Shown: positions 1 to 9,299 of the stretch, piece after piece | How the letters are laid out: each line of letters starts with the position of its first letter | How positions within the stretch are numbered: position 1 is the first letter of the stretch | From: Pirellulaceae bacterium | GTDB taxonomy: Bacteria; Planctomycetota; Planctomycetia; Pirellulales; Pirellulaceae | DNA length: 64,000 bases | Reading direction: 5' to 3' | Assembly: GCA_029243025.1 (NCBI GenBank) | Contig: JAQWSU010000032.1 | Location: 124,001 to 188,000, forward strand | Translations under genes and position numbers: made by a program | Notes under the pieces: generated by a model | What the model saw: the letters and a program-made list of their open reading frames with translations, nothing else | Told to the model about the DNA's origin: nothing | Database searches by the model: none

Positions 1-20
1 CATCAAAACCACCTCAACGG

Positions 21-2891
21 TTAACGGAGATACCGAAAATCCAAGCAAGCGAAAAGCGATTGCGCCACCATCGCCCAAGTATCACCGAGCATCACGCCCT
101 CGGCTTGTACCTCTTCGACGAAATGTTTTGTCTGCGACAATTCATCCGTCGTCGCTGGCCGACCCAGAACTCGCCAATGCAGCCAATGTGTCCGCTGCTG
201 GAGTGTTGCTTCCGAATCGACCAACATCCATTCTGCCAACCGAGAGGCTTGCTCGATCACGAACGGGCTATTCATCATGAACAACGCCTGAGTCGCTCGT
301 GTACTCACATTGCGTCGGCCAACAACGATATTTGCATCCGCAACGTCGAATACATCGAATAGATCAAGAGACGAATTGCGAAATACGGGCACATATGCGC
401 CGCGACGAACCCCCAAAAACTCATAACCAAATTCAGAAGTTGCCGCCGGGGAAACGGACGGGCCGCCCAAACTTCGGTCCAGCTGCCCGCTGCAGGCCAG
501 AATCGCATCGTGCAGCTGTTCCGCCGTGAGTCGACGCCGGTGGCCACGCCAAAGTGAACGATTCTCGGGATCGGCCGCAGCCGACTCAACGTCGATCGTA
601 GACGACAACTGGTAGGTACGAGAGTGCACCACCTGTCGAATCAAGTGCTTTAAAGACCAATCGTGCTGAATTAATTCAGCCGCCAAATAGTCCAACAACT
701 CAGGATGTGTTGGCGGTTGTCCTGTGCTGCCAAAGTTGTCGGGCGTCGTGACCAGACCGTTCCCCAAAAGATGATGCCAGACCCGATTCGCAATGACCCG
801 AGCTGTCAACGGATTCTTGTCATCACAAATCCAAGCTGCCAGTTCTCGCCGACCGCTCTCCTCTGGATTGAGTCGCCAATACTCGACCTTGTCAGCCACT
901 CGCAGGAACCCGCGTGCCACGCGCGGACCTGGATTGTGAACGTTGCCACGAATGCAGATACAAGCGTCTTCTGGACTCTTCTCATCACGGACGGACATTA
1001 CCTTGTCGGGTTGCTCTGGAGCCTCCGCTTCAAGTTGCTTTAATTTTGCCTTGAGTTCGTCAAGCTCGGCTTTGATCGTCGCCGCTTGACCTGAGTTTGG
1101 CTCAGCTCCCTCAGCCACCTCGGTAAAGGGTTGTTTTAGGAACTGAACCGCATCGATAATCACATGCCCTTCTGTTTGCCCGTTCTCGATCACAACTTCA
1201 GCAATGGATTCAAAGTGAAATTGACCGAGTTTCTCGAAGAGTTGGTCCACAGCGGGCGTCTGCGTTTGATTGACGATGACACGCTCTTCCCCGTCGGCAT
1301 GCTTAATCCGAACGGGCACTTTCGAGCAACGGTTTTTCCCTGGGGAATAAGAAAGACGCACTTCGTAAACGCCAGATTCCAGATCGGAAAGGCGAACCTT
1401 CGCTTGTGACTCGCCCTTGTTTTGGTTGCCGTCGTGGCGGTAACCGACACCTACATACCTGGATGTGTGGGACGACTCGATCCAAGATCCCGTCATTTCC
1501 ATTTGACGATCGTCCACGATCACGCCAGGCAGCGACTTGACCGATACGGAAGCAATCGCAGTAGCAGAATCCTGCTCCAACTGTTTTTGGCTTGCGGCGA
1601 TTCGATCCTTGAGATCTTTTACTACAGTCCCATACATTTCAAGCTTGCGACGATGTGACTGCTTGACAGGCAGTTCCCGTTCAATGGGATTTGATACGTT
1701 GGCATGGACCAGCGTTTGGGTGCTGCGAAAAATACCCGCCAGTGCATAGTAATCTGACGATGCAATTGGATCGAATTTATGATCGTGGCAACGGGCGCAA
1801 CCGATGGTCATTCCCAACATCGAGCGTCCCAAGGTGTCGAGTTGTTCGTCGACCACCTCCATTCTCAACAATTCTTTGTCCTGCAGCTCGTAATTGGTGG
1901 GGCCTAACGCAAGAAATCCAGTCGCCGTCAACTGACGTTTGCGATCATGATCAGACGCAAAGGGCAACAGGTCGCCAGCAATCTGCTCGGTAACAAACGT
2001 GTCGTAAGAAAGATCCTCGTTGAATGCAGTAATCACATAGTCTCGATACCGCCAAGCATCCCGAAAAATACGAGTCCTTCCCCCACCGCTTGAATCCGAA
2101 TAGCGCACAACGTCAAGCCAGTGGCGTCCCCAATGAGGGCCGAAATCGGCCGAAAGCAACAAGCGATCCACAAGTCTCGCGTAGGCATCGGGGGATTCGT
2201 CTGAAACATATTCCATTATTTGGCTCGGCGTCGCCGGAATCCCAATTAGATCGAAGTAAAGACGTCGGATCAGTTCAACAGGTTTCGCCACCGGGTTCGG
2301 GTTAACCCCAAATCGTTGGTATTGGTCATTCACAAATCGATCAATGGGTGATCGAATCACCTCTGCGTTCTCGGTGGACCCTCTCTTCGTGGCGGACTGC
2401 AAGGGACGGAATGCCCAAAATTGACGGCCGGCCTCCAAATCAAACTGATGGATAGCGGGTGAGGATGAACCATCACGAGGGTCCGTCGCACCTCGACCTA
2501 TCCAATCCTCAAAGTCATCAATCACACGCTGCGGAAGCTTGCCGTTGGGCGGCATTTCAAAATCTTCATAACGCAACGCGGAAAGGATCAGACTCTTGTC
2601 CGGGTCGCCGGGAACCACGGTGGCCCCCGACGGCCCTCCCGCTCGGATCGCGGCCCGATCATCTAATCGCAACCCTCCCTGCAACTCCTCGGAATCAGCA
2701 GCATGACACTCATAACAATGCTGAACCAAAACCGGCCGAATCTTCTGCTCGAAGAATTCAAGCTCTGCGGCTTGGTCTTCCCCCCAAGTCATCGCGGGCA
2801 ACAAAAGCAACGCCACACTCGAGACGAGCCGCCAGCAAATACGCCAGCAAATACGCCAGCAAATACGATAGCAAAGAGCTAAATTCAACAT
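21..2891 (-). CDS. DUF1549/DUF1553 (PSCyt1-PSD1) secreted protein
   Basis: This is a large planctomycete-type exported protein of about 956 residues. It begins with a hydrophobic signal segment, then a PSCyt1 region with a CYECH (CxxCH) haem-type motif near residue 59. A DUF1549 region follows, carrying a second CxxCH (CARCH followed by DHKFDP), then a coiled-coil-like linker and a C-terminal DUF1553 region ending DFRYLR. The family is very abundant in Planctomycetes; it is presumed periplasmic and redox-linked, but the reaction is not established. I chose the ATG at 2891 because the longer frame to 2939 adds residues ahead of the signal peptide. A 12-bp tandem repeat lies inside the signal segment and encodes RICW repeats. 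No DUF1501 partner is visible; it could lie beyond the left edge, downstream on this strand. A paralogue is at 9300-12143. Confidence 0.9.
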   Translation of the reverse strand: MLNLALCYRICWRICWRICWRLVSSVALLLLPAMTWGEDQAAELEFFEQKIRPVLVQHCYECHAADSEELQGGLRLDDRAAIRAGGPSGATVVPGDPDKSLILSALRYEDFEMPPNGKLPQRVIDDFEDWIGRGATDPRDGSSSPAIHQFDLEAGRQFWAFRPLQSATKRGSTENAEVIRSPIDRFVNDQYQRFGVNPNPVAKPVELIRRLYFDLIGIPATPSQIMEYVSDESPDAYARLVDRLLLSADFGPHWGRHWLDVVRYSDSSGGGRTRIFRDAWRYRDYVITAFNEDLSYDTFVTEQIAGDLLPFASDHDRKRQLTATGFLALGPTNYELQDKELLRMEVVDEQLDTLGRSMLGMTIGCARCHDHKFDPIASSDYYALAGIFRSTQTLVHANVSNPIERELPVKQSHRRKLEMYGTVVKDLKDRIAASQKQLEQDSATAIASVSVKSLPGVIVDDRQMEMTGSWIESSHTSRYVGVGYRHDGNQNKGESQAKVRLSDLESGVYEVRLSYSPGKNRCSKVPVRIKHADGEERVIVNQTQTPAVDQLFEKLGQFHFESIAEVVIENGQTEGHVIIDAVQFLKQPFTEVAEGAEPNSGQAATIKAELDELKAKLKQLEAEAPEQPDKVMSVRDEKSPEDACICIRGNVHNPGPRVARGFLRVADKVEYWRLNPEESGRRELAAWICDDKNPLTARVIANRVWHHLLGNGLVTTPDNFGSTGQPPTHPELLDYLAAELIQHDWSLKHLIRQVVHSRTYQLSSTIDVESAAADPENRSLWRGHRRRLTAEQLHDAILACSGQLDRSLGGPSVSPAATSEFGYEFLGVRRGAYVPVFRNSSLDLFDVFDVADANIVVGRRNVSTRATQALFMMNSPFVIEQASRLAEWMLVDSEATLQQRTHWLHWRVLGRPATTDELSQTKHFVEEVQAEGVMLGDTWAMVAQSLFACLDFRYLR
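2831..2866. repeat. 12-bp tandem repeat, 3 copies, in a signal peptide
   Basis: Three perfect copies of gccagcaaatac lie head to tail. In the minus-strand gene they encode repeated R-I-C-W units within the N-terminal signal region. Confidence 0.9.
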
Positions 2892-3014
2892 CCAGGTGCA
2901 CTCTTTGATGGGGAGCAGAACGACAAAACGGCTGACCAATTATAACAAATGGCCAACCAAATCTCGAAGCGGAATGCGGCTAGAACTCAAAGACATTCCT
3001 GCCAATCGGCCCGA

Positions 3015-4898
3015 TCAATCGAACTCAGAGATCAAAACACGGCCCGAGCCTCCTACAACGGGAATCTCAAGCCAATTTACATGCGGAGCGGCTTTAAATT
3101 GTGCGTCGGTCAAAGGATCTCGTGCCTGCCGACTACCGTGCAAACGATAAATCCGTTTCCGATTGCCCAAATTATAAATAATGACAGCCCGTCGCCGCTG
3201 CCCGTTGCGAGCCAGGACCAACCATTCTTTGTCATCATTCGCCTCGACAATCTGCTCGTCCCCCTCAACGAACAGATCGAGATTTCCCCTTCGTAATTTA
3301 ATCAGTCGCCGATACTCATCCAACAATTGCAAATCAGGTTGTACCGAATCGTTGGAACGAGGCCGACCGAACGGGTCCATTTGTTCGTTGTCGTAATCCA
3401 GATCAGCCCATAGCATGGGCTTCCGATTGTCAGGATCATCTGCCCCCCACATCCCCACCTCGTCACCGTAATAAATGTGCGGCGATCCGATTCCAGTAAA
3501 TTGACGTAGGAGGATCATTCGCAGCTTCTGACGGGCAACCGAATCAGGACGATCCACACGATACTGCCGATCACTGCGTGGGTCCGTTCGATATTTGTAC
3601 AAGCCGGGGTTGTAAATCGAAGTCAAGCTGCGGGGACTGTCGTGACCGGAGACCAAGCACATCAATGCCCGCTGAGTTGCCGGAGGAATAGCTTGACGCT
3701 GTTCGGCAAGCAACTTGACATAGCTGCTGGGCGTTTCGCGAGGAATGGCATTGGCGAACAAGCCGCGCGAAGCAACATAGCCCCGATAGTCCATAACCGA
3801 ATCGAACACATCACCCTGCAACCAAGGCGCGGGGTCTGCGAGCCGCACAGGCCACTTGTCCCACCAAATCTCCCCCAACAAAATCGCCTCGGAATTGATG
3901 TTCTTGACAAACCCGCGGTAATCGTTCCAGAAAGCCAGCGGAAGTTCTGCTGCGACATCAAGTCGAAATCCATCGACACCATCGCTCGGGTCCCCATCAG
4001 CATTGGGATCAAGCCATCTTCGAGTCACCGCGTACACGTGCTGCTTGACATCCGGATGAAGATCCATTTGGCCATCATCCCGTTGGTGCCGCTTGAACTG
4101 AGGCAAATCAGGCACCCCGTGCCAGCCCCGATAAGCAAACTCATTTTCCGACGTCTGCGGATCGTCAAAAACGCTGACTTCGTACCAGTCCCGATAGGCC
4201 GACGCTTGCTGCTCCTGCACGAGATTCTGCCAAGCCCAAAAGGTAGTGCCCGTGTGATTCCACGAATAATCAACAATAAGCCTCATGCCAAGCTTGTGAG
4301 CTTTGTCGATAACCTCCAAGAACAAGAGATCGGCTGAACTCCATTGCCACGTCTTGGGATCTGCAGGATCTTCCAACTGCATTAAGCGTTCATCGCCCTC
4401 GGGATCCGGTCCAAAGTTACGATCTATGTGCCGATAGTGCCTTGCATCGTATTTGTGTAAAGACGGAGCATCGTTGACTGGATTGAGATAGATAGCCGTC
4501 ACTCCCAGGTCGCGCAGATACTCAAGTTGATCCGAGACTCCTTGCAAGTCACCCCCGTATCGGCGCATGTAAACCGTCTTGTAAAAATCCTGATCGGGTC
4601 GGGCCCAATCCTCCAACTCATACCAATCCTGCTGCCAGCGAGTGGGCCGCCAACCAACCGGCTTCAGATGAGGCCAAGCTCCCTCTCCATCCCTGAGGCG
4701 GGGGTCGTTCGTGGGATCACCATTCCGAAATCGCTCGACGAAAATCTGATACCAAATCACCGACTGGGACCAAATCGGCGCACGACGGCTCCGTTCGGGC
4801 GGCTCATCTCCCGCGACGCTGCCGGCGAGAAAGAGGCTGAGAATAAGACTGGTCAGAATTGGTTTGGAGCGAGCTGTCATGAATGCCATTTTTAACAT
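3015..4898 (-). CDS. Secreted GH13 alpha-amylase family glycosidase
   Basis: This 627-residue protein belongs to glycoside hydrolase family 13, which acts on alpha-glucans or related alpha-glucosides. An N-terminal signal peptide (hydrophobic run about residues 13-29) suggests export. The (beta/alpha)8 core shows the family motifs: DYSWNHTG near 210-217, GFRLDVAAE at 310-318 with the nucleophile Asp314, GEIWW at 342-346 with the acid/base Glu343, and SGHDSPR at 417-423 with the stabilising Asp420. A C-terminal beta domain follows, ending LISEFD. It resembles neopullulanase or cyclomaltodextrinase-like GH13 members, but substrate cannot be fixed from sequence alone. It is on the same strand as the DUF1549/DUF1553 gene, 123 bp upstream of its chosen start. 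No strong ribosome binding site is visible at the first ATG; ATGs at 4889 and 4880 are alternatives. Confidence 0.92.
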   Translation of the reverse strand: MLKMAFMTARSKPILTSLILSLFLAGSVAGDEPPERSRRAPIWSQSVIWYQIFVERFRNGDPTNDPRLRDGEGAWPHLKPVGWRPTRWQQDWYELEDWARPDQDFYKTVYMRRYGGDLQGVSDQLEYLRDLGVTAIYLNPVNDAPSLHKYDARHYRHIDRNFGPDPEGDERLMQLEDPADPKTWQWSSADLLFLEVIDKAHKLGMRLIVDYSWNHTGTTFWAWQNLVQEQQASAYRDWYEVSVFDDPQTSENEFAYRGWHGVPDLPQFKRHQRDDGQMDLHPDVKQHVYAVTRRWLDPNADGDPSDGVDGFRLDVAAELPLAFWNDYRGFVKNINSEAILLGEIWWDKWPVRLADPAPWLQGDVFDSVMDYRGYVASRGLFANAIPRETPSSYVKLLAEQRQAIPPATQRALMCLVSGHDSPRSLTSIYNPGLYKYRTDPRSDRQYRVDRPDSVARQKLRMILLRQFTGIGSPHIYYGDEVGMWGADDPDNRKPMLWADLDYDNEQMDPFGRPRSNDSVQPDLQLLDEYRRLIKLRRGNLDLFVEGDEQIVEANDDKEWLVLARNGQRRRAVIIYNLGNRKRIYRLHGSRQARDPLTDAQFKAAPHVNWLEIPVVGGSGRVLISEFD

Positions 4899-5296
4899 CG
4901 ATTCAATTCGGTAAAGCCGATCTCACACCCCCCCAGTTTAACTACTATCGGAACCGTTGCCGCTTAACTCGGCTATTCCGCCCGGATTTCAAGCAAATTT
5001 ATCGTGAAATGGGAATATCAGCCAAGATCAACGGGCGAGATTTCAGTAAAAACAGAGGGATCCCACAGCGTTTCAAGCTCCAGGCACAACGGAGCTTAGT
5101 CCGATCGACCGTTTGACAGCTTCGGTAATCCGGAGATACAATGAGATAGAGTTGAGCGGTCGGATGAGCGAGAGTCGCAGTCGGCAGCCCCAACTTCGTC
5201 GGTTCTGGCGCAGCCCATTCAGGGCACCACGCCCGCTTTCGCCGCACATGAATGACGTTCCCCCTTTTTTTCTCGTTACGTGCGAGGGCGAAATTG
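4899..5296. other. Divergent intergenic region, 398 bp
   Basis: This lies between the divergent GH13 gene and the first TatA gene. It carries the sigma70-like promoter at 5113-5142. I see no gene in it; the frames that cross it lack a ribosome binding site and any family signature. Confidence 0.6.
5113..5142 (+). promoter_or_regulatory. Sigma70-like promoter upstream of tatA
   Basis: A perfect TTGACA (5113-5118) is followed after 18 bases by TACAAT (5137-5142). It faces the TatA gene and would leave a leader of about 150 bases. Confidence 0.5.
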
Positions 5297-5527
5297 ATGT
5301 CTACTTTCTTTGTTACTGGCGTATCAAATCCGCTGCTTGCCTTCGGAATGCCCGGACCGCTGGAATTGATGGTCGTGATGGCGATCCTGCTATTGTTCTT
5401 CGGACACCGACTGCCAAGTGTCATGCGTTCTCTCGGACGTGGTGTTGTTGAGTTCAAACGGGGCGTTCATGGCGTCGAGGAAGAACTCGAGTCGGCGGGA
5501 AAAGACACGAAAACAGACGAGAGCTAA
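5297..5527 (+). CDS. TatA/E-family twin-arginine translocase protein
   Basis: This is a 76-residue TatA/Hcf106-type protein, a pore component of the twin-arginine system that exports folded proteins. It has one hydrophobic N-terminal segment (PLELMVVMAILLLFFG), the short hinge GHRLPSVMRSLGRGVVEFKRG typical of the amphipathic helix, and a charged tail. The ATG at 5297 is preferred over the upstream frame at 5252 because it starts directly before the membrane segment and has a purine-rich GCGAGGGCG upstream. A second TatA-type gene follows 78 bp downstream, probably in the same transcript. Tat export fits the DUF1501 protein at 12159-13586, which has a twin-arginine leader. Confidence 0.85.
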   Translation: MSTFFVTGVSNPLLAFGMPGPLELMVVMAILLLFFGHRLPSVMRSLGRGVVEFKRGVHGVEEELESAGKDTKTDES

Positions 5528-5605
5528 GACCATTTGATAGGTCTTGGCTGGCATGCAGCCTCTCGGATTCTTCTCTCCCCGTAATCTCTCGAGCGAGTCA
5601 TATCG

Positions 5606-5914
5606 ATGTTTGGTCTAGGAATCCAAGAACTGATCGTGATCGGTGTTGTCGCAGTAGTCCTCTTTGGCAAACGCTTGCCGGAAGTCGCTCGGTCGTTGGG
5701 CTCGAGCTACAAGGAGTTTCGGCAAGGCTTATCCGAGATTCAATCAACCATGGACTTTTCAAGCAACTCCTACCAAGCTCCTTCCCCAAGCTCTGCGACA
5801 CCTTCCTATCACGAAGACGCAGACGTAGACGATTACGAAGAACCGACGGCGCCAAAATTCGAGTTACCTAAACCACAAGGTGAGTCGTCGGATTCAGGTG
5901 ATGGAGCCAATTAA
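5606..5914 (+). CDS. TatA/B-family twin-arginine translocase protein
   Basis: This is a 102-residue second member of the TatA/B family. It starts MFGLGIQELIVIGVVAVVLFG, a single membrane segment that begins the protein without a leader, followed by KRLPEVARSLGSSYKEFRQG, the conserved Tat hinge and amphipathic helix. The tail is acidic and low in complexity, rich in Ser, Pro and Asp. FGKRLPEVARSLG matches TatA more than TatB, but function between A, B and E cannot be settled here. No tatC is visible nearby. It follows the first TatA gene and ends just before a clear hairpin terminator. Confidence 0.88.
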   Translation: MFGLGIQELIVIGVVAVVLFGKRLPEVARSLGSSYKEFRQGLSEIQSTMDFSSNSYQAPSPSSATPSYHEDADVDDYEEPTAPKFELPKPQGESSDSGDGAN

Positions 5915-5941
5915 TTCGGATCGCCCATTTGTGAATAAAAG

Positions 5942-5969
5942 AAGGCTCGAGCATGACAGCTCGAGCCTT
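5942..5969. terminator. Hairpin terminator between convergent genes
   Basis: A perfect 11-bp stem, aaggctcgagc with gctcgagcctt, encloses a 6-base loop (atgaca), with further T-rich sequence on its right side and A-rich sequence on its left. It lies between the TatA gene and the convergent PEP-CTERM gene, so it can act in both directions. Confidence 0.8.
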
Positions 5970-5998
5970 TCTTCGTTTACGACAACCATTACCTGGAC

Positions 5999-7732
5999 CT
6001 AGGATCGATGACGTCGTCGGATTCGTGAGCCCAACAAACTCGTAGCAATGATTAGCAACACCGCGCTCGAGGGCTCCGGAACCGCGTTGACTGCGGGCAC
6101 GACACCTCGTTCAAAACCGCCATCGGTAAAAGCTGCGACAAAATCGCCACTGTCGAAGACCTTGTCGCCATTCCAGTCTCCCTGGGTCCAGCCCGCCGTT
6201 TCGCCCGTTTCGAACTTTCCTTCTTGGAACACCAACACGAAATCAGAACTATTGAATTGGCCGTCCAAATTAGAATCACCAATCCAGGTTCGCTTCAGTT
6301 CCTTGACCCACACTTTCCTATCTTCATAATCGGTCCCACCATCGGCATTCAAATCAAAGGCAAGATCATTGGCTAACATCCCGTCGGCCAACGCATCCAG
6401 ATCACCGGCATCCAAATCTCCGCTTCCATTGAAATCTCCCGTCGGTCCGATGCCTCCGCTGGCAAGTCTCACGTTGTCAATACCAATGATTTCGTTTCCC
6501 CATGTGCTCAACATTGCGAAGCGCACGATTAGCTCATCACCACCGGCAGGGATTGTCCAGCTAAAATCTTCGAATTCAGTTTCAGGAAGACAAATCTCGC
6601 CTTCCTCGCCAGGAACCTCACCATTACTCAAGCCCTTCAAGCAATCACCCGCCTGACTTACTCCCCAAAATTCATCCAAGACGATTGGATCGCCATCCAG
6701 TTCCACTTCCACCCTCAGATAGTCTCCCGGCTCAAAATCCGCGGCGGTCGCTGCCAAAGCAGCCGTCAGACTCAGGTCGTCCTTGCCACTGACCGAGAGC
6801 GGACCAATTTCTAAAGTACGTTCGCCACCATCACCAAACTTGTTCAGGGCTGCCCCGACCAAGTAGCCCTCGCCTTCAGGGTCCGGGTTGAAAGCGCCGA
6901 GCAACGGATCTCCTGCTTCGATCACAAAGAGCGCGGCAGTATCTTCACCCGTGTCCGGATCCTCGGTAATCCCGATCGCTTTCCCACCGTTATGAAGCTT
7001 TCCAATCGTTTGCAGAGTCGTAAACTCTGTCGTCCAAGGAATCTCTCCCGTCTTGCCTCCCAGCACGGGATGCCCCTCGTGCTCTGTCGGTACGGTCAAT
7101 ACCACCGGATCCAAAAACTCGACTGCAGATCCAATACCGGCGATGGCCGTATCATCGTGATCCGAACCACTGAAGGAAATCAACGGCACTGGCAATTCAG
7201 AAAAGGCCGTCGAGGCAGCCTCGCTCGTGTGAATTACCACATCAAAATCATCAGACACATCAGCAGGATCAATCACTTCCTCTAACTCGTATCCTGACGC
7301 TTCCAACAATTCGGCGATGATCAGCGAGCCATCGGCAAACTCATACCCCGGAAAAAAACCTACCTTGGCGGCCGGCTTATTTTCGACAGCCCATTCGACA
7401 AGCGACAACCATACTTCGAGCGACTCGGGGGCGGGGTCTTCCGGAAACATGTCGTGCGACCACAAAATGGCCGCACGCTTGGCGGGCGCGTTTTGTTGAA
7501 GCCCAATTTGGTCTGCGTCAAAGTTCAAACCAAAAACACCGGGCCCCGAATCACCTGTGAATTCAAAACCTGGGTCGTTCAGCTCGTATCGACTACCGTC
7601 TCCGTCTGTTTCGAAGGTTTCCTGATGTAAGATCTCGCCACGAACATTTGACAATCCGGCGAGCCCAAAAAGACCGCAAGACAAAATCAACAGTGGCCAG
7701 TCGCTTGTTTTTGATTTTTGCAATCGGATCAT
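5999..7732 (-). CDS. Secreted PEP-CTERM protein with dockerin-like repeats
   Basis: This is a 577-residue exported protein of unknown activity. A signal peptide (LLILSCGLFGLAGLSNVRG) is followed by a long beta-rich acidic region. From about residue 425 come several EF-hand or dockerin-like segments: GDFNGSGDLDAGDLD, DLNADGGTDYEDR, GDSNLDGQFNSSDF and GDWNGDKVFDSGDF. The C-terminus has a VPEPSS motif, a hydrophobic segment and an RRRHR basic tail, the PEP-CTERM arrangement for sorting by an exosortase. I use the ATG at 7732 because GAGGAG lies 6 bases upstream; the open frame starts two codons earlier at a TTG. The calcium-binding-like part is closely matched by that of the gene at 57087-59081. 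Confidence 0.82.
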   Translation of the reverse strand: MIRLQKSKTSDWPLLILSCGLFGLAGLSNVRGEILHQETFETDGDGSRYELNDPGFEFTGDSGPGVFGLNFDADQIGLQQNAPAKRAAILWSHDMFPEDPAPESLEVWLSLVEWAVENKPAAKVGFFPGYEFADGSLIIAELLEASGYELEEVIDPADVSDDFDVVIHTSEAASTAFSELPVPLISFSGSDHDDTAIAGIGSAVEFLDPVVLTVPTEHEGHPVLGGKTGEIPWTTEFTTLQTIGKLHNGGKAIGITEDPDTGEDTAALFVIEAGDPLLGAFNPDPEGEGYLVGAALNKFGDGGERTLEIGPLSVSGKDDLSLTAALAATAADFEPGDYLRVEVELDGDPIVLDEFWGVSQAGDCLKGLSNGEVPGEEGEICLPETEFEDFSWTIPAGGDELIVRFAMLSTWGNEIIGIDNVRLASGGIGPTGDFNGSGDLDAGDLDALADGMLANDLAFDLNADGGTDYEDRKVWVKELKRTWIGDSNLDGQFNSSDFVLVFQEGKFETGETAGWTQGDWNGDKVFDSGDFVAAFTDGGFERGVVPAVNAVPEPSSAVLLIIATSLLGSRIRRRHRS

Positions 7733-8787
7733 GGTCAACTCCTCAACTTAGAACGATGCCATCTTTGCACGAAACAGCGCGTCGCGTTGCTTTTGAAGCA
7801 AAGTAAAAGGAACCCGCAAAGTTATAGAAAAACACAGAGCCGACGTGCAACGTTTTTCTGGAATGGAGTCGAACATCTGTCGACATCCGACCGAATCATT
7901 ACGTTTTTCCGTCACCCACCCAGCACTAATTCGCCACCCGGGGACAAACCCTGAAAAATCTGCTGTGATGATCCGCCCAATGTAAAACGCAGCGCAATTC
8001 TCGGCGACTTATCCGACCTGACTTCCGACTACCCCCAATAAGTCATCATCCGCACGGCCCACACAAACAGCTTTCCTGTTCCGTGCGGCTCATTGTTCAC
8101 AAGTCAAAAACCCCATCGGACAATCGCCGCTGATCGGATAGACGCCACATCACAATGGCCCCAGACATTCATCCGCCGACGGCTTGCGCCATGCACGACC
8201 GATACGACAAAAGAATTGGCAATCCCAGCCTCCCAACGAACGGGCACTGGTTAGATTCACGCGCCATTGAACTCAACATTTTCTCGAACCGTTGCAACTT
8301 CGTCGGAACAACCGTTCAACTTTATCGGAACAAAAAGTGTTCCTGCGAGCTACTAATCCGCTTCGGCGAGATGAGCACTTATCACGTGGAAAAGTGCCTC
8401 ATGGCAAGCACGACCTTCACACAACATTCGGATAGGGGCAAGTTTCGGAATCTCAATCTTGACACAACTTAAATTGTTGAAGAGGTCCAGTTCTGCTCGA
8501 CCTGACCACTCGGATATGTCCTGAAGGAATTGCCAGCGTTGTCTTCTGCTTCGCGACGCGATCCCTCATTTCCAGCAGTTCGTTTCGATTTCACCATCCA
8601 TTACGGATTTGGCAAGAGAGATAAGCAGGAACAGGTTTTTGCCCCTTCAAGCCAGAGCAACGTCGAGCATCCGGGTAATTGCATAGGGATATCTTTGCAA
8701 ACAGGATGACACGGGTTAGACTACCCCGACACACGAAGAAAGTCGGAGAGTCCTTTAAGGGAGAGTCCGCACTTTCGATCTCGATCA
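7733..8787. other. Intergenic region, about 1.05 kb
   Basis: No gene can be supported here. A 105-codon plus-strand frame at 8155-8472 has no family signature or ribosome binding site. The right end holds a possible promoter for tRNA-Val: TTGCAA at 8695-8700 and TAGACT at 8717-8722. Confidence 0.5.
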
Positions 8788-8861
8788 GGGCGATTGGCTC
8801 AGTTGGTTAGAGCGCCGCATTCACATTGCGGAGGTCACAGGTTCGAATCCCGTATCGCCCA
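8788..8861 (+). tRNA. tRNA-Val (anticodon CAC)
   Basis: All four arms fold: the 7-bp acceptor GGGCGAT with ATCGCCC, D arm GCTC/GAGC, anticodon stem CCGCA/TGCGG with loop TTCACAT (anticodon CAC, reads GTG), and a T arm with loop TTCGAAT. The T stem ACAGG/CCCGT has one A-C mismatch in the middle pair. The discriminator is A; CCA is not encoded. Confidence 0.93.
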
Positions 8862-9299
8862 TTTAGAATTTGCTCTGATTTCTGCCAGTCGGCATAGATT
8901 TACTGCTTTCAAAGGACTGTGAGTAATTTGCTCAGAGTCCGATTTCTCTGCCATGTTTTTCGTACATTCACGAACTTTACTGAGCTGCGATGCGAGGTGT
9001 GGCGTCGAGCAGCCTCGAAATGCTCGTTGGCGAGGTGGGCGTCGTGATATCGGAAGATCGTATCAGCAATGCCCGAACCGAACGGCTTCGGAAGTGACAC
9101 GAGGTTTTAGGTGGTGAATCGATCACTTTGTTCCGTTGGCAAAATAGTATCGATGCGGGTGGCTTGCAGCTAGTTTCGCACGTCAGGTCGAATATAATCG
9201 AGGTGCGAAGCATTTACCGATCATCAAATTGCGATGAGCAAAATGTCTCTGTCGTGACGCGTTTCAAACGAATGGTCATAGCCCAAAAGATGTTGTCAC
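8862..9299. other. Intergenic region, 438 bp
   Basis: This lies between tRNA-Val and the second DUF1549/DUF1553 gene. I see no gene and no convincing regulatory element; short minus-strand frames here have no recognisable product. Confidence 0.5.

Noticed and set aside
8155-8472. Possible 105-residue gene
   Set aside because: No ribosome binding site, no family signature and a composition unlike the neighbours.
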